Notes: generated from the sequence alone by a model not told the origin. A stretch of 64,000 nucleotides of DNA from Helicobacter marmotae (GCF_003364255.1 NZ_NXLR01000007.1:1-64000); one strand, 5' to 3'; positions 1 through 8,428 are shown, numbered from the stretch's first letter. Program-made: numbers and translations.

Positions 1-15
1 TGAGGAGACTTCATA

Positions 16-495
16 ATGGATAAAAATATAATTAAAGAGCAAGAGTACGTTCGAATAGATGAGGAGCCAAAAGCACCCAAAACAATTACCTATAAGGGTG
101 AAAATGGAGGGGAAAAATATGTAAGATGTGATAGCTTTGAAGACCGCATTAACGAACTAAAAGAGAGCATAGTATCAAACCTTAGAAAAAGCTCTGGTGT
201 AGTATCTTTTAATCCCGTCATTCAGCACAAAATTACTAATGGGAATATGATTACATTTATAGCACGGGATGTAGAATTTGACTTAAGTAAGGCAAGAGAA
301 GAAGATTTTAGAGATTTTATAGATATGTATTTTAGACCTAGATTTGTGCGAGCTCTTAGTAGGAATGAGGGAGTGAGTGGAATGATGAAATTTAATAAAA
401 TGAGCAATACGTCATCAGGTAATGAAAAGTATGATATAGTAGCTGATTGTGCTTTAAGAACGCAACCTAGAAATAAAATTTCTAAAACTAAATGA
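16..495 (+). CDS. Unknown protein, member 1 of a three-gene paralogous family
   Basis: This 159-residue product matches no family I recognise. It has no signal peptide or membrane segment and is rich in charged residues, so it is probably cytoplasmic. Its first ~17 residues (MDKNIIKEQEYVR...) are essentially identical to those of the genes at 669-1103 and 1286-1738. A second shared block, GGEKYVRCD, lies near residues 31-39, and the C-terminal two thirds diverge strongly. The start is set by a GAGGAGA ribosome binding site a few bases upstream, which is identical in all three copies. The window begins 15 bases upstream of the start, so the promoter is not visible. A hairpin at 505-531 follows the stop. 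That it is a real gene rests on the three conserved copies; the function is unknown. Confidence 0.7.
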   Translation: MDKNIIKEQEYVRIDEEPKAPKTITYKGENGGEKYVRCDSFEDRINELKESIVSNLRKSSGVVSFNPVIQHKITNGNMITFIARDVEFDLSKAREEDFRDFIDMYFRPRFVRALSRNEGVSGMMKFNKMSNTSSGNEKYDIVADCALRTQPRNKISKTK

Positions 496-504
496 AATAC
501 CTAG

Positions 505-531
505 CACTACTCTTAGAGACAGGGAGTAGTG
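505..531 (+). terminator. Hairpin after paralogue 1
   Basis: An 8-bp perfect inverted repeat (CACTACTC / GAGTAGTG) with an 11-base loop lies ten bases after the stop codon of the first paralogue. There is no long T run behind it, so it may be a weak terminator or an mRNA 3'-end stem. Confidence 0.4.
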
Positions 532-588
532 TTACCGCTTGTCTCTGATACATAAAAGAAAATACAATCTTAAGCTCCCTTAAACCTT

Positions 589-786
589 ACCCACACAAGC
601 CCCGCTTGACAAAGCAATAAAAAACAAATAATATCCTTAGCCCATACATAAAATGAGGAGACTTCATAATGGATAAAAATATAATTAAAGAGCAAGAATA
701 CGTTCGAATAGATGAGGAGTCAGAATTACCTAGAGACATTACCCACAATGGGGAAAAATATGTGAGATGTGATGATTTTGAAAAAG
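589..786 (+). repeat. Promoter-leader-start module, copy B (inverted partner at 1622-1818)
   Basis: About 80 bp of leader followed by about 115 bp of coding start is nearly identical to the reverse complement of 1622-1818. The conserved part begins at the ACCCACACAAGCC motif and contains a complete sigma-70 promoter, the GAGGAGA ribosome binding site and the first ~17 codons, after which identity falls to patches. The 5' edge of the window (1-150) carries the start-region part of a third copy. Two copies face each other about 0.9 kb apart, so homologous recombination could invert the DNA between them. Confidence 0.75.
606..634 (+). promoter_or_regulatory. Strong sigma-70 promoter of paralogue 2
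   Basis: A perfect -35 box TTGACA (606-611) is followed by a 17-base A-rich spacer and a TAATAT -10 box (629-634). This is 35 bases upstream of the start codon at 669. The same promoter is present in inverted orientation upstream of the third paralogue. Confidence 0.75.
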
Positions 787-1103
787 ATTTGCAAGATTGT
801 AAAGATTATATAAAGATGATTTTACAAAATAATCCAGCTGTTATAGAATTTTCTCCAATAAGAATAAGAATATTAAATGGCAGTGCCTTTTTTCTCATTA
901 AAGAGTTAATATTTAATCCAAACACAAAAGTAAGACAATTTAAATTATACGCGATGAGCACGTTTAGGAGTAAGTTAGTTGGAGGTTTTTCAACTTTTGG
1001 TTGGAAATATAACGATATGAGTTTTACAAGCAGGGGTGATGGCAAGGATGGATATGAGAAATGGGAGCTTAATATCCAAGCTGTGTCTAAGAAAACTAAA
1101 TAA
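669..1103 (+). CDS. Unknown protein, member 2 of the paralogous family
   Basis: A 144-residue protein of unknown function with no signal peptide or membrane helix. It shares its N-terminus with the neighbours at 16-495 and 1286-1738. Its C-terminal half resembles the third member (FSPI near residue 60, FNPNT near residue 80, a WEL-x4-AV motif near the end), while the first member is more distant there. Transcription should start from the TTGACA/TAATAT promoter at 606-634, and the start codon is preceded by GAGGAGA. Mosaic similarity between members suggests gene duplication with later partial gene conversion. Confidence 0.7.
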   Translation: MDKNIIKEQEYVRIDEESELPRDITHNGEKYVRCDDFEKDLQDCKDYIKMILQNNPAVIEFSPIRIRILNGSAFFLIKELIFNPNTKVRQFKLYAMSTFRSKLVGGFSTFGWKYNDMSFTSRGDGKDGYEKWELNIQAVSKKTK

Positions 1104-1251
1104 AATGCAAAACTTAGCGACGGCGGTAGTTTTCTTACCTCTAATGCTTCTTGTATAGAAGAAAATACAAAACTTAAGGTTATCAATGATTGAAACACTG
1201 CAGCGATAGATAACTAAATAAAATCGAGCCTGAAAATAGCGTCAAATCAAT

Positions 1252-1282
1252 AACAAGAGCTACTTAAGTTGTAGCTCTTGTT
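1252..1282 (-). terminator. Perfect 12-bp hairpin after paralogue 3
   Basis: A 12-bp perfect stem (AACAAGAGCTAC and its complement) with a 7-base loop lies just after the stop codon of the minus-strand gene at 1286-1738. It is symmetric enough to stop transcription arriving from either direction between the convergent second and third paralogues, though the T-rich tail is short on both strands. Confidence 0.6.
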
Positions 1283-1285
1283 CTA

Positions 1286-1738
1286 TCATTTTGGTTTTTT
1301 ATTTCTAAATACAGCTTGGTACCCAAGTTCCCAAATTTCATTCCCCTCAGGGGTTTCGCCTCTCTTTAAATAACTCACATCTTTATATCTCGCATTAAAA
1401 CTTGAAAATAAATGTGCTATTTTTGTTTTAAGACTGGTGGTTACACAAGCCCCAAAACTACCAAACTTTGTATTTGGGTTGAACTCAAACTTTCTAATGA
1501 CAAAAAAAGCATTATTTCCCCAAAGTAATCTCACTGCTATTGGTGAAAACTTCGCATTCACAAATGGTGGATATGTTTCTAATATCTCTTTCATACGAAT
1601 TTTGCAAGCCTCTAAATCCTGCTCTATGGTATCACATCTCACATATTTTTCCCCTCCATTTTCACCCTCATAGGTAATTGTTTTGGGTGCTTCATCTACG
1701 CGAACGTACTCTTGCTCTTTAATTATATTTTTATCCAT
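1286..1738 (-). CDS. Unknown protein, member 3 of the paralogous family (inverted)
   Basis: A 150-residue unknown protein on the opposite strand to its two paralogues. The N-terminus is again the shared MDKNIIKEQEYVR block. The following stretch (APKTITYEGENGGEKYVRC) matches member 1 better than member 2, whereas the C-terminal half matches member 2. This is a mosaic pattern expected from recombination among copies. The same promoter, leader and ribosome binding site as member 2 precede it. No domain is recognised. It might be a surface or effector-related cassette family or an immunity-type family, but nothing in the sequence decides this. Confidence 0.7.
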   Translation of the reverse strand: MDKNIIKEQEYVRVDEAPKTITYEGENGGEKYVRCDTIEQDLEACKIRMKEILETYPPFVNAKFSPIAVRLLWGNNAFFVIRKFEFNPNTKFGSFGACVTTSLKTKIAHLFSSFNARYKDVSYLKRGETPEGNEIWELGYQAVFRNKKPK

Positions 1739-1818
1739 TATGAAGTCTCCTCACTTTATGTATGGCTAAGGATATTATTTGTTTTTTATTGCTTTGTCAA
1801 GCGGGGCTTGTGTGGGTT
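1622..1818 (-). repeat. Promoter-leader-start module, copy C
   Basis: Reverse-complement partner of 589-786, including promoter, leader, ribosome binding site and first codons of the third paralogue. The leader differs from copy B at only a couple of positions. Confidence 0.75.
1772..1800 (-). promoter_or_regulatory. Strong sigma-70 promoter of paralogue 3
   Basis: On the minus strand TTGACA (1795-1800), a 17-base spacer and TAATAT (1772-1777) form the same promoter as that at 606-634. Confidence 0.75.
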
Positions 1819-1839
1819 ATTTGCTGGCTTTAGGTTTAG

Positions 1840-1990
1840 TAATAATAGATTCTGAGCTGGGGTTTAGAATGACAATAAGAGCAAAGTCGCTGGCGATTCT
1901 AACAGAATTTCTTTGGTCATTACCACTCCCGCTAGAGGCGACAAACTAACTTCCTTTTGCAAGAAATTAAACCTACTCCCTGCAAGGAGG
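1840..1990. repeat. Degenerate copy of the dispersed palindromic repeat
   Basis: Fragments of the GATTCTGAG / AGAATGACAA motifs and of the GCGACAAACTAACT tail that characterise the repeat clusters at 15.5, 31.4, 38.8 and 62.4 kb are recognisable here but eroded. The 300 bases between 1739 and 2039 hold only the paralogue-3 promoter and this repeat remnant. Confidence 0.5.
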
Positions 1991-2039
1991 CAAAATTTGC
2001 CACCCCTAGAGAGCGAGAAGTAAAGCCCTTAGAGGGCTA

Positions 2040-4382
2040 TTAAAAGCTATAACGTAACTCCGCATAATAGCTGCGTCCAAAGCCTGCATAATAGTTAGGA
2101 TACACTTGATAAGTGCTATACCAACTATCAAAAAGATTCCTTACGCCTACATTGACTTTAAAGTCAGAAACCCCATACATCAAGCCTAAATCACTGAGCA
2201 CATAGCCATTTTTATTCATTGTTCTAGCGGTGCTATCTATACTTTTTGAGAAATACGCATTATTGAGAAATACGCTCAAAAACTGATTCTCGCTCCTAAA
2301 TACATCTGCCTCGATATTTAAAGTCGCCTTAAGAGAGGGTACATATGGGACATTATTACCCTTTAAGGTAGCATTGGCGGTATTGCTTTTAAGGATATTT
2401 GTATAGAGATACGCCACACTCTCGCTTAAGCGCAGCCACTCACTCTCAAAGAGCTCTTGAGCGGCTATAAGCTCTACGCCCGCCCTTTGTGTTTCTCCTA
2501 AATTGCTATACGTATATGCCGTGCCATGAGAAATGGAATTCACAAAAATTTCATCAAAGGTATGGGTATAAAATAAAGTAGCACTCAAGTAACTACCCCC
2601 TAAGCTATCTCTCCAGCCTAGCTCACCTGTGAGGTATTGCTCTGGTTTGACACCATTTTCTTCATTTAAGAATATCCCTCCGCTTGGACGACCACTATTT
2701 GCACTCGAGCTTGGGTCGGCATTAATCATCTGATACGCACTGGGGCTAATGAATCCTAACTCTGCTTTTGCATAAATATTCCCTGTATCGCTATATTTAT
2801 AATTTGGTGTAAGTTCAGCAGCATAGCCTAAACGCTCTTTGTGGAGGTCAAACTTTTCACTTTGATCTAAAGTTGGAAAGCTTCTCATTAAAACGGTACA
2901 CATAGTTCCAGTACAAGTTCCTAGACTATCAAAAGCCTGATTATTATCTGTCCAATAATTTGAATACTCCACTCTCACGCCCCCGCTTAGATCAAAGCTA
3001 TCATTGAAGTTATAGCGATCATAGGCATAGAGGGAGTTTGAGAGTTTAAGGGCGGTATTATCGACATCTGCAGCATAGGCATAGACTATACTTTGAGCAT
3101 TTTGTTGGATATTAAAACTCAAATTTAAAATATGATCTGTAAGATTTCTTCGTTTTGAATACTCTAAGACATTATCTAAGCCCACAATAAAGGTATTTTT
3201 CTCCGTTTTGTGCCTAAGTTTTAAATTAAGCCCTCCACCATGGTTTTGGAATCCTGCTTTGCCATTAGAGCCATTATTTTGTAAAGTAGCAGTTGTATGG
3301 CTATCTTTGGTGTATTTTAAAAGAGAGAATTGATAAAAAGCAAGGGCGTCAAAATCAAGGCTCTCGCTAAAATTTTGCGTGTAGTTAAGAGAGCTTTGCA
3401 AGGCGTCTGTCTCTGTTTTATACGTATCAGCATGAGCATAATTGCGCTCACTTCTTAATTGGCTTAAAGACTTTTCCACATAGGGGCTAGCTGTAGTGCC
3501 ACTCCCTGTAGCTAGGGTAAAATACGTCCTGGGATAGGAGCGCCACAAATGTGAATAGCTGATATTAAAATCAAGTTTGCTTGATTCATTTGGGGTGTAG
3601 AGTGTTTGGAATGCGGCATAGGTGTTTGTCGTATGATCATTGCTAAAAGCCTTTGTTTGCTTATCTTGGGAGGCGGCATTACGAGTGCCAGGTGTGTAGC
3701 CCCCGCTTAAATCCGCCCTAATAAATAGGCTTGGGCTTATCCTTTTACCTGTTGCTAGGCTTAGGGAGCCTCCTTGTAAGCCCTCTTCCTCTCCGCTTGT
3801 AGCTTTAAGGACAACCCTCGTAAAGTCCTTGCTTGGGGCTTTGGTAACGATATTTACCACCCCGCCTCTTGTACCGCTGCCATAGACCACCGCCCCACCA
3901 CCGGGGATAACCTCAATACTTTGAATATCTTCTATATCGATATTACTATATGGAGGCACGCCATGACTGGTATCAAGTAAGGAGATGGGTACACGATTTA
4001 GTAGAATCTTCACAGCACGATTCGCATCAGCACCCTGCCCTCTTAAATCAATATTTTGCCCAAAGCCAGAATTGCTAAAAGTAATTAAAGGCTGGTATTG
4101 CAAGGCTTGCTCTAGGCTTTGATAGCCTTTATTTTCTAAATCATCTTTTTCAATGAGTAGGATATTTTTAGACTCATCTACAAGTGGTAAGTCAAATCCG
4201 GTTGCTGAAGTGACAATAGCATCGAGTTTTTTGCTTTTTAAGCCTTGCTCATCAGCCCATAAAGCGCTAAAAAAGAGGTTTGCAGCACAAGTTGCGCAAA
4301 AGAAAAGTTTATAGCGCGAGAAAGCTGGAATTAAGCTTCTTTTAGGGCTATGGGGGGGGGGGATTATATGAAAGTGTGTCAT
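2040..4382 (-). CDS. TonB-dependent outer-membrane receptor, phase-variable (ON)
   Basis: A 780-residue receptor that would use TonB energy to import a ferric chelate, haem or another scarce ligand across the outer membrane. The order is: N-terminal region with a hydrophobic stretch ending near FFSALWA, a TonB-box-like DAIVTSATG, a plug domain (NILLIEKDDLENKG to GGVVNIVTKAP), then a long beta-barrel ending in the typical terminal phenylalanine (ELRYSF). I place the start at 4382 because AAGGA lies 8 bases upstream; an in-frame upstream ATG at 4409 lacks one. Nine codons into the gene is a run of 11 C (4352-4362), encoding PPP, which keeps the gene in frame here but would frameshift it after slippage. 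A Fur-like palindrome lies upstream. The substrate cannot be told from sequence. Confidence 0.9.
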   Translation of the reverse strand: MTHFHIIPPPHSPKRSLIPAFSRYKLFFCATCAANLFFSALWADEQGLKSKKLDAIVTSATGFDLPLVDESKNILLIEKDDLENKGYQSLEQALQYQPLITFSNSGFGQNIDLRGQGADANRAVKILLNRVPISLLDTSHGVPPYSNIDIEDIQSIEVIPGGGAVVYGSGTRGGVVNIVTKAPSKDFTRVVLKATSGEEEGLQGGSLSLATGKRISPSLFIRADLSGGYTPGTRNAASQDKQTKAFSNDHTTNTYAAFQTLYTPNESSKLDFNISYSHLWRSYPRTYFTLATGSGTTASPYVEKSLSQLRSERNYAHADTYKTETDALQSSLNYTQNFSESLDFDALAFYQFSLLKYTKDSHTTATLQNNGSNGKAGFQNHGGGLNLKLRHKTEKNTFIVGLDNVLEYSKRRNLTDHILNLSFNIQQNAQSIVYAYAADVDNTALKLSNSLYAYDRYNFNDSFDLSGGVRVEYSNYWTDNNQAFDSLGTCTGTMCTVLMRSFPTLDQSEKFDLHKERLGYAAELTPNYKYSDTGNIYAKAELGFISPSAYQMINADPSSSANSGRPSGGIFLNEENGVKPEQYLTGELGWRDSLGGSYLSATLFYTHTFDEIFVNSISHGTAYTYSNLGETQRAGVELIAAQELFESEWLRLSESVAYLYTNILKSNTANATLKGNNVPYVPSLKATLNIEADVFRSENQFLSVFLNNAYFSKSIDSTARTMNKNGYVLSDLGLMYGVSDFKVNVGVRNLFDSWYSTYQVYPNYYAGFGRSYYAELRYSF
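4352..4362 (-). repeat. Homopolymeric C11 phase-variation tract in the TonB receptor
   Basis: Eleven consecutive G on the plus strand (C on the coding strand) sit within the first 12 codons of the receptor gene. The length present leaves the frame open. A gain or loss of one base would stop translation early. Such tracts are the standard contingency mechanism in Helicobacter and Campylobacter. Confidence 0.9.
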
Positions 4383-4410
4383 GTTTATGATCCTTTTTGG
4401 TGAAGTCAAA

Positions 4411-4416
4411 ATTATA
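4411..4416 (-). promoter_or_regulatory. Putative -10 box of the TonB receptor gene
   Basis: TATAAT on the minus strand, placed about 29 bases upstream of the start at 4382, within an A/T-rich tract. No clear -35 box is seen, as is usual for Helicobacter vegetative promoters. Confidence 0.45.
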
Positions 4417-4475
4417 GTAACAATTCCTATAATTTAATTTTAGATTTATAATACAAGTATTTTTAAATATAACTT

Positions 4476-4494
4476 AATGATAAGATTTATCATT
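4476..4494. promoter_or_regulatory. Fur-box-like palindrome upstream of the TonB receptor
   Basis: A perfect 8-3-8 inverted repeat, AATGATAA-GAT-TTATCATT, resembles the Fur consensus built from GATAAT-type half sites. It lies between the end of the cca gene and the receptor gene start, about 60 bases upstream of the putative -10 box. Iron-responsive repression of the receptor is an inference. Confidence 0.5.
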
Positions 4495-4499
4495 ATTAA

Positions 4500-5717
4500 T
4501 TAAAGAAAATGAGTATTCAGGTATTGAAGTAAGATTTCGCGTTCATTGGGAAGTTCGTGTGTAAGTGTTGCTGTAAAGATTTGCTGCAGTATTTGCCCTA
4601 CTCTTTTGCCTTGTATGCCCATTTGGAGTATATCATCACCATTAATATAAAGCTCCTTTAGACTTAAGGGGAGCTTTGAGTTGAAAATCGCTTCAAGGCT
4701 AGATTGCAAGCTTTTAATTGCCTCTGCATTCTGTGCTTGATATATGATAAAAAGATCTTGCAGTATTTCCCTTGCCCCCTCTCGCCCCCCTAAATGGACA
4801 ATCATCGCTATTAGCGCGCTTTTATCCATAAGTGGAGGGAATTCATAGTATTGAAGCAAAGTAAGAATGTATGCCTTGCTTTTTTTATCAAATCTCAAAT
4901 GCTCTAATATATTTGAAGCCTCATCTCTCACTCCATAAAGCAGACATACCCACACGATAGGGGCTTTACGCACACTTAAATGCCCTAATATGCTCACATC
5001 ACCCCTTAAAGGCACAAGGAGGTTAATAATCTCTCTAAATTCTTCAATCACACTCAAGGCATAATCCCCGCATAAAAGCTTCTCTAGCTCTATGCGTATG
5101 CGTTCTTTGGCTATATTTTGCAGCAAGGGAGCTTGGCTAAAAAGTGCTTGCTTTGTGGAAGATTCTATCTCAAAGCCAAATGTAGCACTAAAGCGCAAAG
5201 CCCGCAAAATACGCAAGGCATCTTCACTAAATCGAGCCTTTGGCTCTCCTACGCATATAATGCGTTTTTTAAGTATATCTTGCACTCCGCCCATCATATC
5301 AACCACCCCACAATGCGGAGCATAAGCGAGAGCATTGATAGTAAAGTCTCTACGTTTTAAATCGTCCTTTAGTGAGGAAGTAAAGCGCACACTATCTGGG
5401 CTACGATGATTCCTATAACTCCCCTCAATGCGAAAGGTCGTAATCTCATAAGTTTTAGAATGTAATAAAACGCTTATAGTGCCATGCTTAAGCCCTGTAG
5501 GGATAGTGCGGGGGAAAAGAGCACAAACTTCAGCCGGGAGGGCTGAAGTGGCTATATCATAATCATGTATATTTATGTGATAGGAAAGAAGCTTATTTAA
5601 AAGCATATCGCGGACACAGCCACCTACGATATATGCCTCATACCCGGCATTATGCAGCACTTCCAAGATATGAAGCACATCTAAGGGTAAGGGAAATGCT
5701 TTAGAATCCTTACCCAT
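4500..5717 (-). CDS. cca: CCA tRNA nucleotidyltransferase / poly(A) polymerase family protein
   Basis: A 405-residue class II nucleotidyltransferase. The head domain shows IVGGCVRDMLL near residue 31, HDYDIATSALP near residue 51 (metal-binding DxD), and RRDFTINALAYAP near residue 122. The neck follows with [15 protein letters not shown] near residue 162, the poly(A)-polymerase/CCA-enzyme RNA-binding signature. The enzyme should add or repair the 3' CCA end of tRNAs; CCA-adding and poly(A)-adding enzymes are hard to separate by sequence, and H. pylori has a single homologue annotated as poly(A) polymerase. The start codon overlaps the stop of the upstream OMP gene by one base (TAATG), indicating translational coupling. 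Confidence 0.85.
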   Translation of the reverse strand: MGKDSKAFPLPLDVLHILEVLHNAGYEAYIVGGCVRDMLLNKLLSYHINIHDYDIATSALPAEVCALFPRTIPTGLKHGTISVLLHSKTYEITTFRIEGSYRNHRSPDSVRFTSSLKDDLKRRDFTINALAYAPHCGVVDMMGGVQDILKKRIICVGEPKARFSEDALRILRALRFSATFGFEIESSTKQALFSQAPLLQNIAKERIRIELEKLLCGDYALSVIEEFREIINLLVPLRGDVSILGHLSVRKAPIVWVCLLYGVRDEASNILEHLRFDKKSKAYILTLLQYYEFPPLMDKSALIAMIVHLGGREGAREILQDLFIIYQAQNAEAIKSLQSSLEAIFNSKLPLSLKELYINGDDILQMGIQGKRVGQILQQIFTATLTHELPNEREILLQYLNTHFL

Positions 5718-6556
5718 TATGGGGCTTTTAATATCGGGGCAGAGGGAGCGGGCTGGGGATTTGAAGGAGCTTGAGACCTAAAGATTCCACTTCCAAATGA
5801 CGCACCTACTAATCCACCAAAAAATGCACCAAGAGAGCCGTTATTATTTGTGCTATAGACGGGATCACGAGTGAAATAAATAGATTGTGAGTTGCGCAGT
5901 CTTTGTCTTTCTTCTTCCATTCTTTGCGCCCGACGTTGCTCTTTAAGCTGCTGATTACGCACTTGCTGGCTTGAGATTTGAGAATTATCAAGCATGAAAA
6001 GAAAATCTACAAATACGCCATATTTACTAAGAGAATCTCTAAGGCTGGAATGCCTATGCTCTGGGCGATTAATAAAGCGCTTAATGCCCATATTGATGGC
6101 AAAGTTTGGGTTAAGATTCAAAGCAAGCCCTGCATGCACTTGAGTTTGCACTCCTGCAGGATTACTCTCACCTAGCCAATAATACGCATAATGCACCTCA
6201 CCGCCCATAAAGAGCCCTATGCTGCTTTTTGATGAGCCAAGATCTAAAAGTACATCACCACCCATACCAGCGGAGATAAAGCTTGTATTGGAGGGATTAT
6301 AAGTCTTGCCAAAATGAGCATATCCAGCCTGAATAGGGATATACAAACGCAAGCCTAGAGCATTATTAAAATAATACTTCGCACCATATTTAACCCCCGC
6401 GCCATAAAGCGGCGCAGTAGGCTTATCTGCGTGAAATTCATAGGCTAATTTAGGCACATAACTTCCCCCTATGGCAAAAAATGCACTACTTTTTTCATGA
6501 GCAAAAAGAATCGAGCAGGTAAAACAAATAAAAACAAGCTTTTTTATTGCATTCAT
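5717..6556 (-). CDS. Outer-membrane beta-barrel-type protein with charged C-terminal segment
   Basis: A 279-residue exported protein with a clear signal peptide (NAIKKLVFICFTCSILFAHE). The first ~190 mature residues alternate aromatic and glycine-rich strands (GVKYGAKYYF, GLRLYIPIQAGYAHFG) like small Helicobacter outer-membrane barrels. Residues ~195-225 form a highly charged, probably coiled-coil stretch rich in R, E and Q. The tail holds a glycine-rich GGLVGASFGSG segment and a proline-rich end, so the barrel does not end in the usual terminal phenylalanine. It lies 10 bases after the OMP at 6567 and overlaps cca by one base, so the three are probably co-transcribed. Function unknown. Confidence 0.7.
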   Translation of the reverse strand: MNAIKKLVFICFTCSILFAHEKSSAFFAIGGSYVPKLAYEFHADKPTAPLYGAGVKYGAKYYFNNALGLRLYIPIQAGYAHFGKTYNPSNTSFISAGMGGDVLLDLGSSKSSIGLFMGGEVHYAYYWLGESNPAGVQTQVHAGLALNLNPNFAINMGIKRFINRPEHRHSSLRDSLSKYGVFVDFLFMLDNSQISSQQVRNQQLKEQRRAQRMEEERQRLRNSQSIYFTRDPVYSTNNNGSLGAFFGGLVGASFGSGIFRSQAPSNPQPAPSAPILKAP

Positions 6557-6566
6557 TTACAACTCC

Positions 6567-7241
6567 TTAAAACACATAAAAGTAATTTAAACGATACTTT
6601 AAGAATCCTTGTGCTTCAAGCTTTAAAGATTCTGCCTTATCTGCAGAGCGGATAATCCCCGAATCATAATCACTCACAAAATTAGCATATTGTAATTCAA
6701 GCTCGATTCTATGGTTGCCCTTAAATGTGAGAGAGACCCCAGAGTGGGCATTTAGCCCATAGCCCTCAAGCTTTGCTGGAGTAGTCAGTGTGCTTTGGTA
6801 AATGCTATATTGGGCATTGGTAAATTTATGAGAGTTAAAGCCCACCGCCCCACCTGCGAAGATACCAAATGTAGCACTCTCTAACTGCAGAACTTCAAAA
6901 AGCAAATCCGCGCCTACATCAAAACCCGACATATCCATTTTATATGTTCTACCAAGCTCATCTTTATAGCTTCCATAGCCATTATTGTTGTATTCTAAGT
7001 AGATTCTAGCACCCAATTTTGCATCAGAGCTGAACTTTTGATACCCCACGCGTAGAGACAAACCAAGCGCATTAGGAGAATAATTGCTATGTGGATATTC
7101 TGTGGTAGCGCCATTTTCTTCCACACTATATAACCCCTGATAAAAGGTATTATTCAAACTCAAACTCCCGCCTACAAATACCCCACTCTGCCCTGCATAA
7201 GCACAATGTGCTAAAAGTAAAGTAAAAAGTATCTTTTTCAT
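6567..7241 (-). CDS. Small outer-membrane beta-barrel protein
   Basis: A 224-residue protein with a cleavable signal peptide (KKILFTLLLAHCAYA, cut before GQSG), repeated amphipathic strands, conserved-looking GVFVGGSLSLN at the mature start and GLSLRVGYQKF, and a C-terminal aromatic sequence (RLNYFYVF) typical of barrels recognised by the BAM complex. It resembles the outer-membrane beta-barrel proteins at 11606-13068 in overall plan. It probably belongs to the transcription unit running from xseA to cca. No specific porin or adhesin family is identified. Confidence 0.7.
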   Translation of the reverse strand: MKKILFTLLLAHCAYAGQSGVFVGGSLSLNNTFYQGLYSVEENGATTEYPHSNYSPNALGLSLRVGYQKFSSDAKLGARIYLEYNNNGYGSYKDELGRTYKMDMSGFDVGADLLFEVLQLESATFGIFAGGAVGFNSHKFTNAQYSIYQSTLTTPAKLEGYGLNAHSGVSLTFKGNHRIELELQYANFVSDYDSGIIRSADKAESLKLEAQGFLKYRLNYFYVF

Positions 7242-7303
7242 TCAAACCTCCATTTATAGCTTATGTATGCCTATATATCGCACTTATACTTAAACAAGCC
7301 TCT

Positions 7304-8428
7304 TTAAACAAGCTTACCTTGCGATAATGCCTTGCGCACACGAAGAATCCCTAAAGCCAAAATCGCCCGACGCAAGGGAGTAATAAACATAAAGGGATAG
7401 CGCACATAATGCCTAAAAAGTGTCTTTAGCACTAATAATCGCGTAGCCCTATTATAATGCTTATGTAGGCTTTGATAATCTCTATCTTGCCTATAGTGCG
7501 TATTGAGTACCTCGCTTAAAATCCGCGAGCTATGCAACGCCCCACTAATGCCCTCCAGTGTGCTTGCATTAATGAATCCTGCTGCCTCACCTATGAGAAA
7601 CACCCCGCTATGCCCGCGCGGGAAATCCCGCCATTTACTAGGCTGAAGCACGAAACACTCCTCACGTTTAATGCGCTCCTCAAAAGTAAAGCCCACACTC
7701 TTCAATCGCTCAATCTGCCTCTCATAAGCCACTTTAGCCCCCCTGTGAGGATATGCCCCGCCAAAGATAAAATAACCATCTTTTGACATACTCCAGCTAT
7801 AGCTTGGGGTAAGCTCTTTATCAAAAATGCAAGAAAGCATAGGCGTATTATGCTCTTTATACCACTGCTGAATACACACAAGACTTTTTATCTTAAGCTT
7901 AGGGTAAAGCACATTACGAATATGGCTTTTCGCGCCATCAGCCCCGACCACAATGCGTGCATTAAGTGTATAAAACGCCCCATTTTGCTTAAAACTTAGC
8001 TTATAACTATCCTCTTGCCTTATCAAATCCTTAAAATGGGCATTATGATAAACTTTCACATAAGCAGGGATAAGAGACTTTAGCCATAAATCAAAGCGAT
8101 GTCTCTCCATATTGATATAGCCCTTTTGTATATATGAAGCGTGTTTATATCCAAAGTCAATGGTATTAATAGCAAAAATCTGGGGATTGACCAAAAGTTT
8201 TAGAGGGAGATTCAGCCCTTGCTTGGCTAGAGCCTTTTGCCCTCCCTCGCTTAAAAGCCCCCCGCAGGGCTTATGAAAACCTCTATCAAAGCAATCTCCG
8301 CTCTCTAGCTTTTTATCAATCACTATGACTTTTAAATGAGATTTAAGCAAGCTAGCTAAATTACTCCCTGCTACCCCCGCTCCGATAATGGCTATATCAT
8401 ATCGCCCTAAATCCTTAGCATTCTCCAT
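7304..8428 (-). CDS. FAD-dependent oxidoreductase, geranylgeranyl reductase family
   Basis: A 374-residue flavoprotein. The N-terminal Rossmann fingerprint IIGAGVAGS (residues 14-22) binds FAD. Further FAD contacts are GADGAKSHIRN near residue 162 and FLIGEAAGFINASTLEGIS near residue 277. The HKPCGGLLSE segment near residue 52 is typical of the geranylgeranyl-reductase/FixC-like group. Members reduce isoprenoid double bonds or act as monooxygenases; the substrate here is not evident. It lies 36 bases downstream of xseA on the same strand, probably in one operon. Confidence 0.8.
   Translation of the reverse strand: MENAKDLGRYDIAIIGAGVAGSNLASLLKSHLKVIVIDKKLESGDCFDRGFHKPCGGLLSEGGQKALAKQGLNLPLKLLVNPQIFAINTIDFGYKHASYIQKGYINMERHRFDLWLKSLIPAYVKVYHNAHFKDLIRQEDSYKLSFKQNGAFYTLNARIVVGADGAKSHIRNVLYPKLKIKSLVCIQQWYKEHNTPMLSCIFDKELTPSYSWSMSKDGYFIFGGAYPHRGAKVAYERQIERLKSVGFTFEERIKREECFVLQPSKWRDFPRGHSGVFLIGEAAGFINASTLEGISGALHSSRILSEVLNTHYRQDRDYQSLHKHYNRATRLLVLKTLFRHYVRYPFMFITPLRRAILALGILRVRKALSQGKLV

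Noticed and set aside
806-1198. Minus-strand frame of 130 codons antisense to paralogue 2
   Set aside because: It is antisense to a member of a conserved paralogous family with a strong promoter and ribosome binding site; the frame itself has neither.
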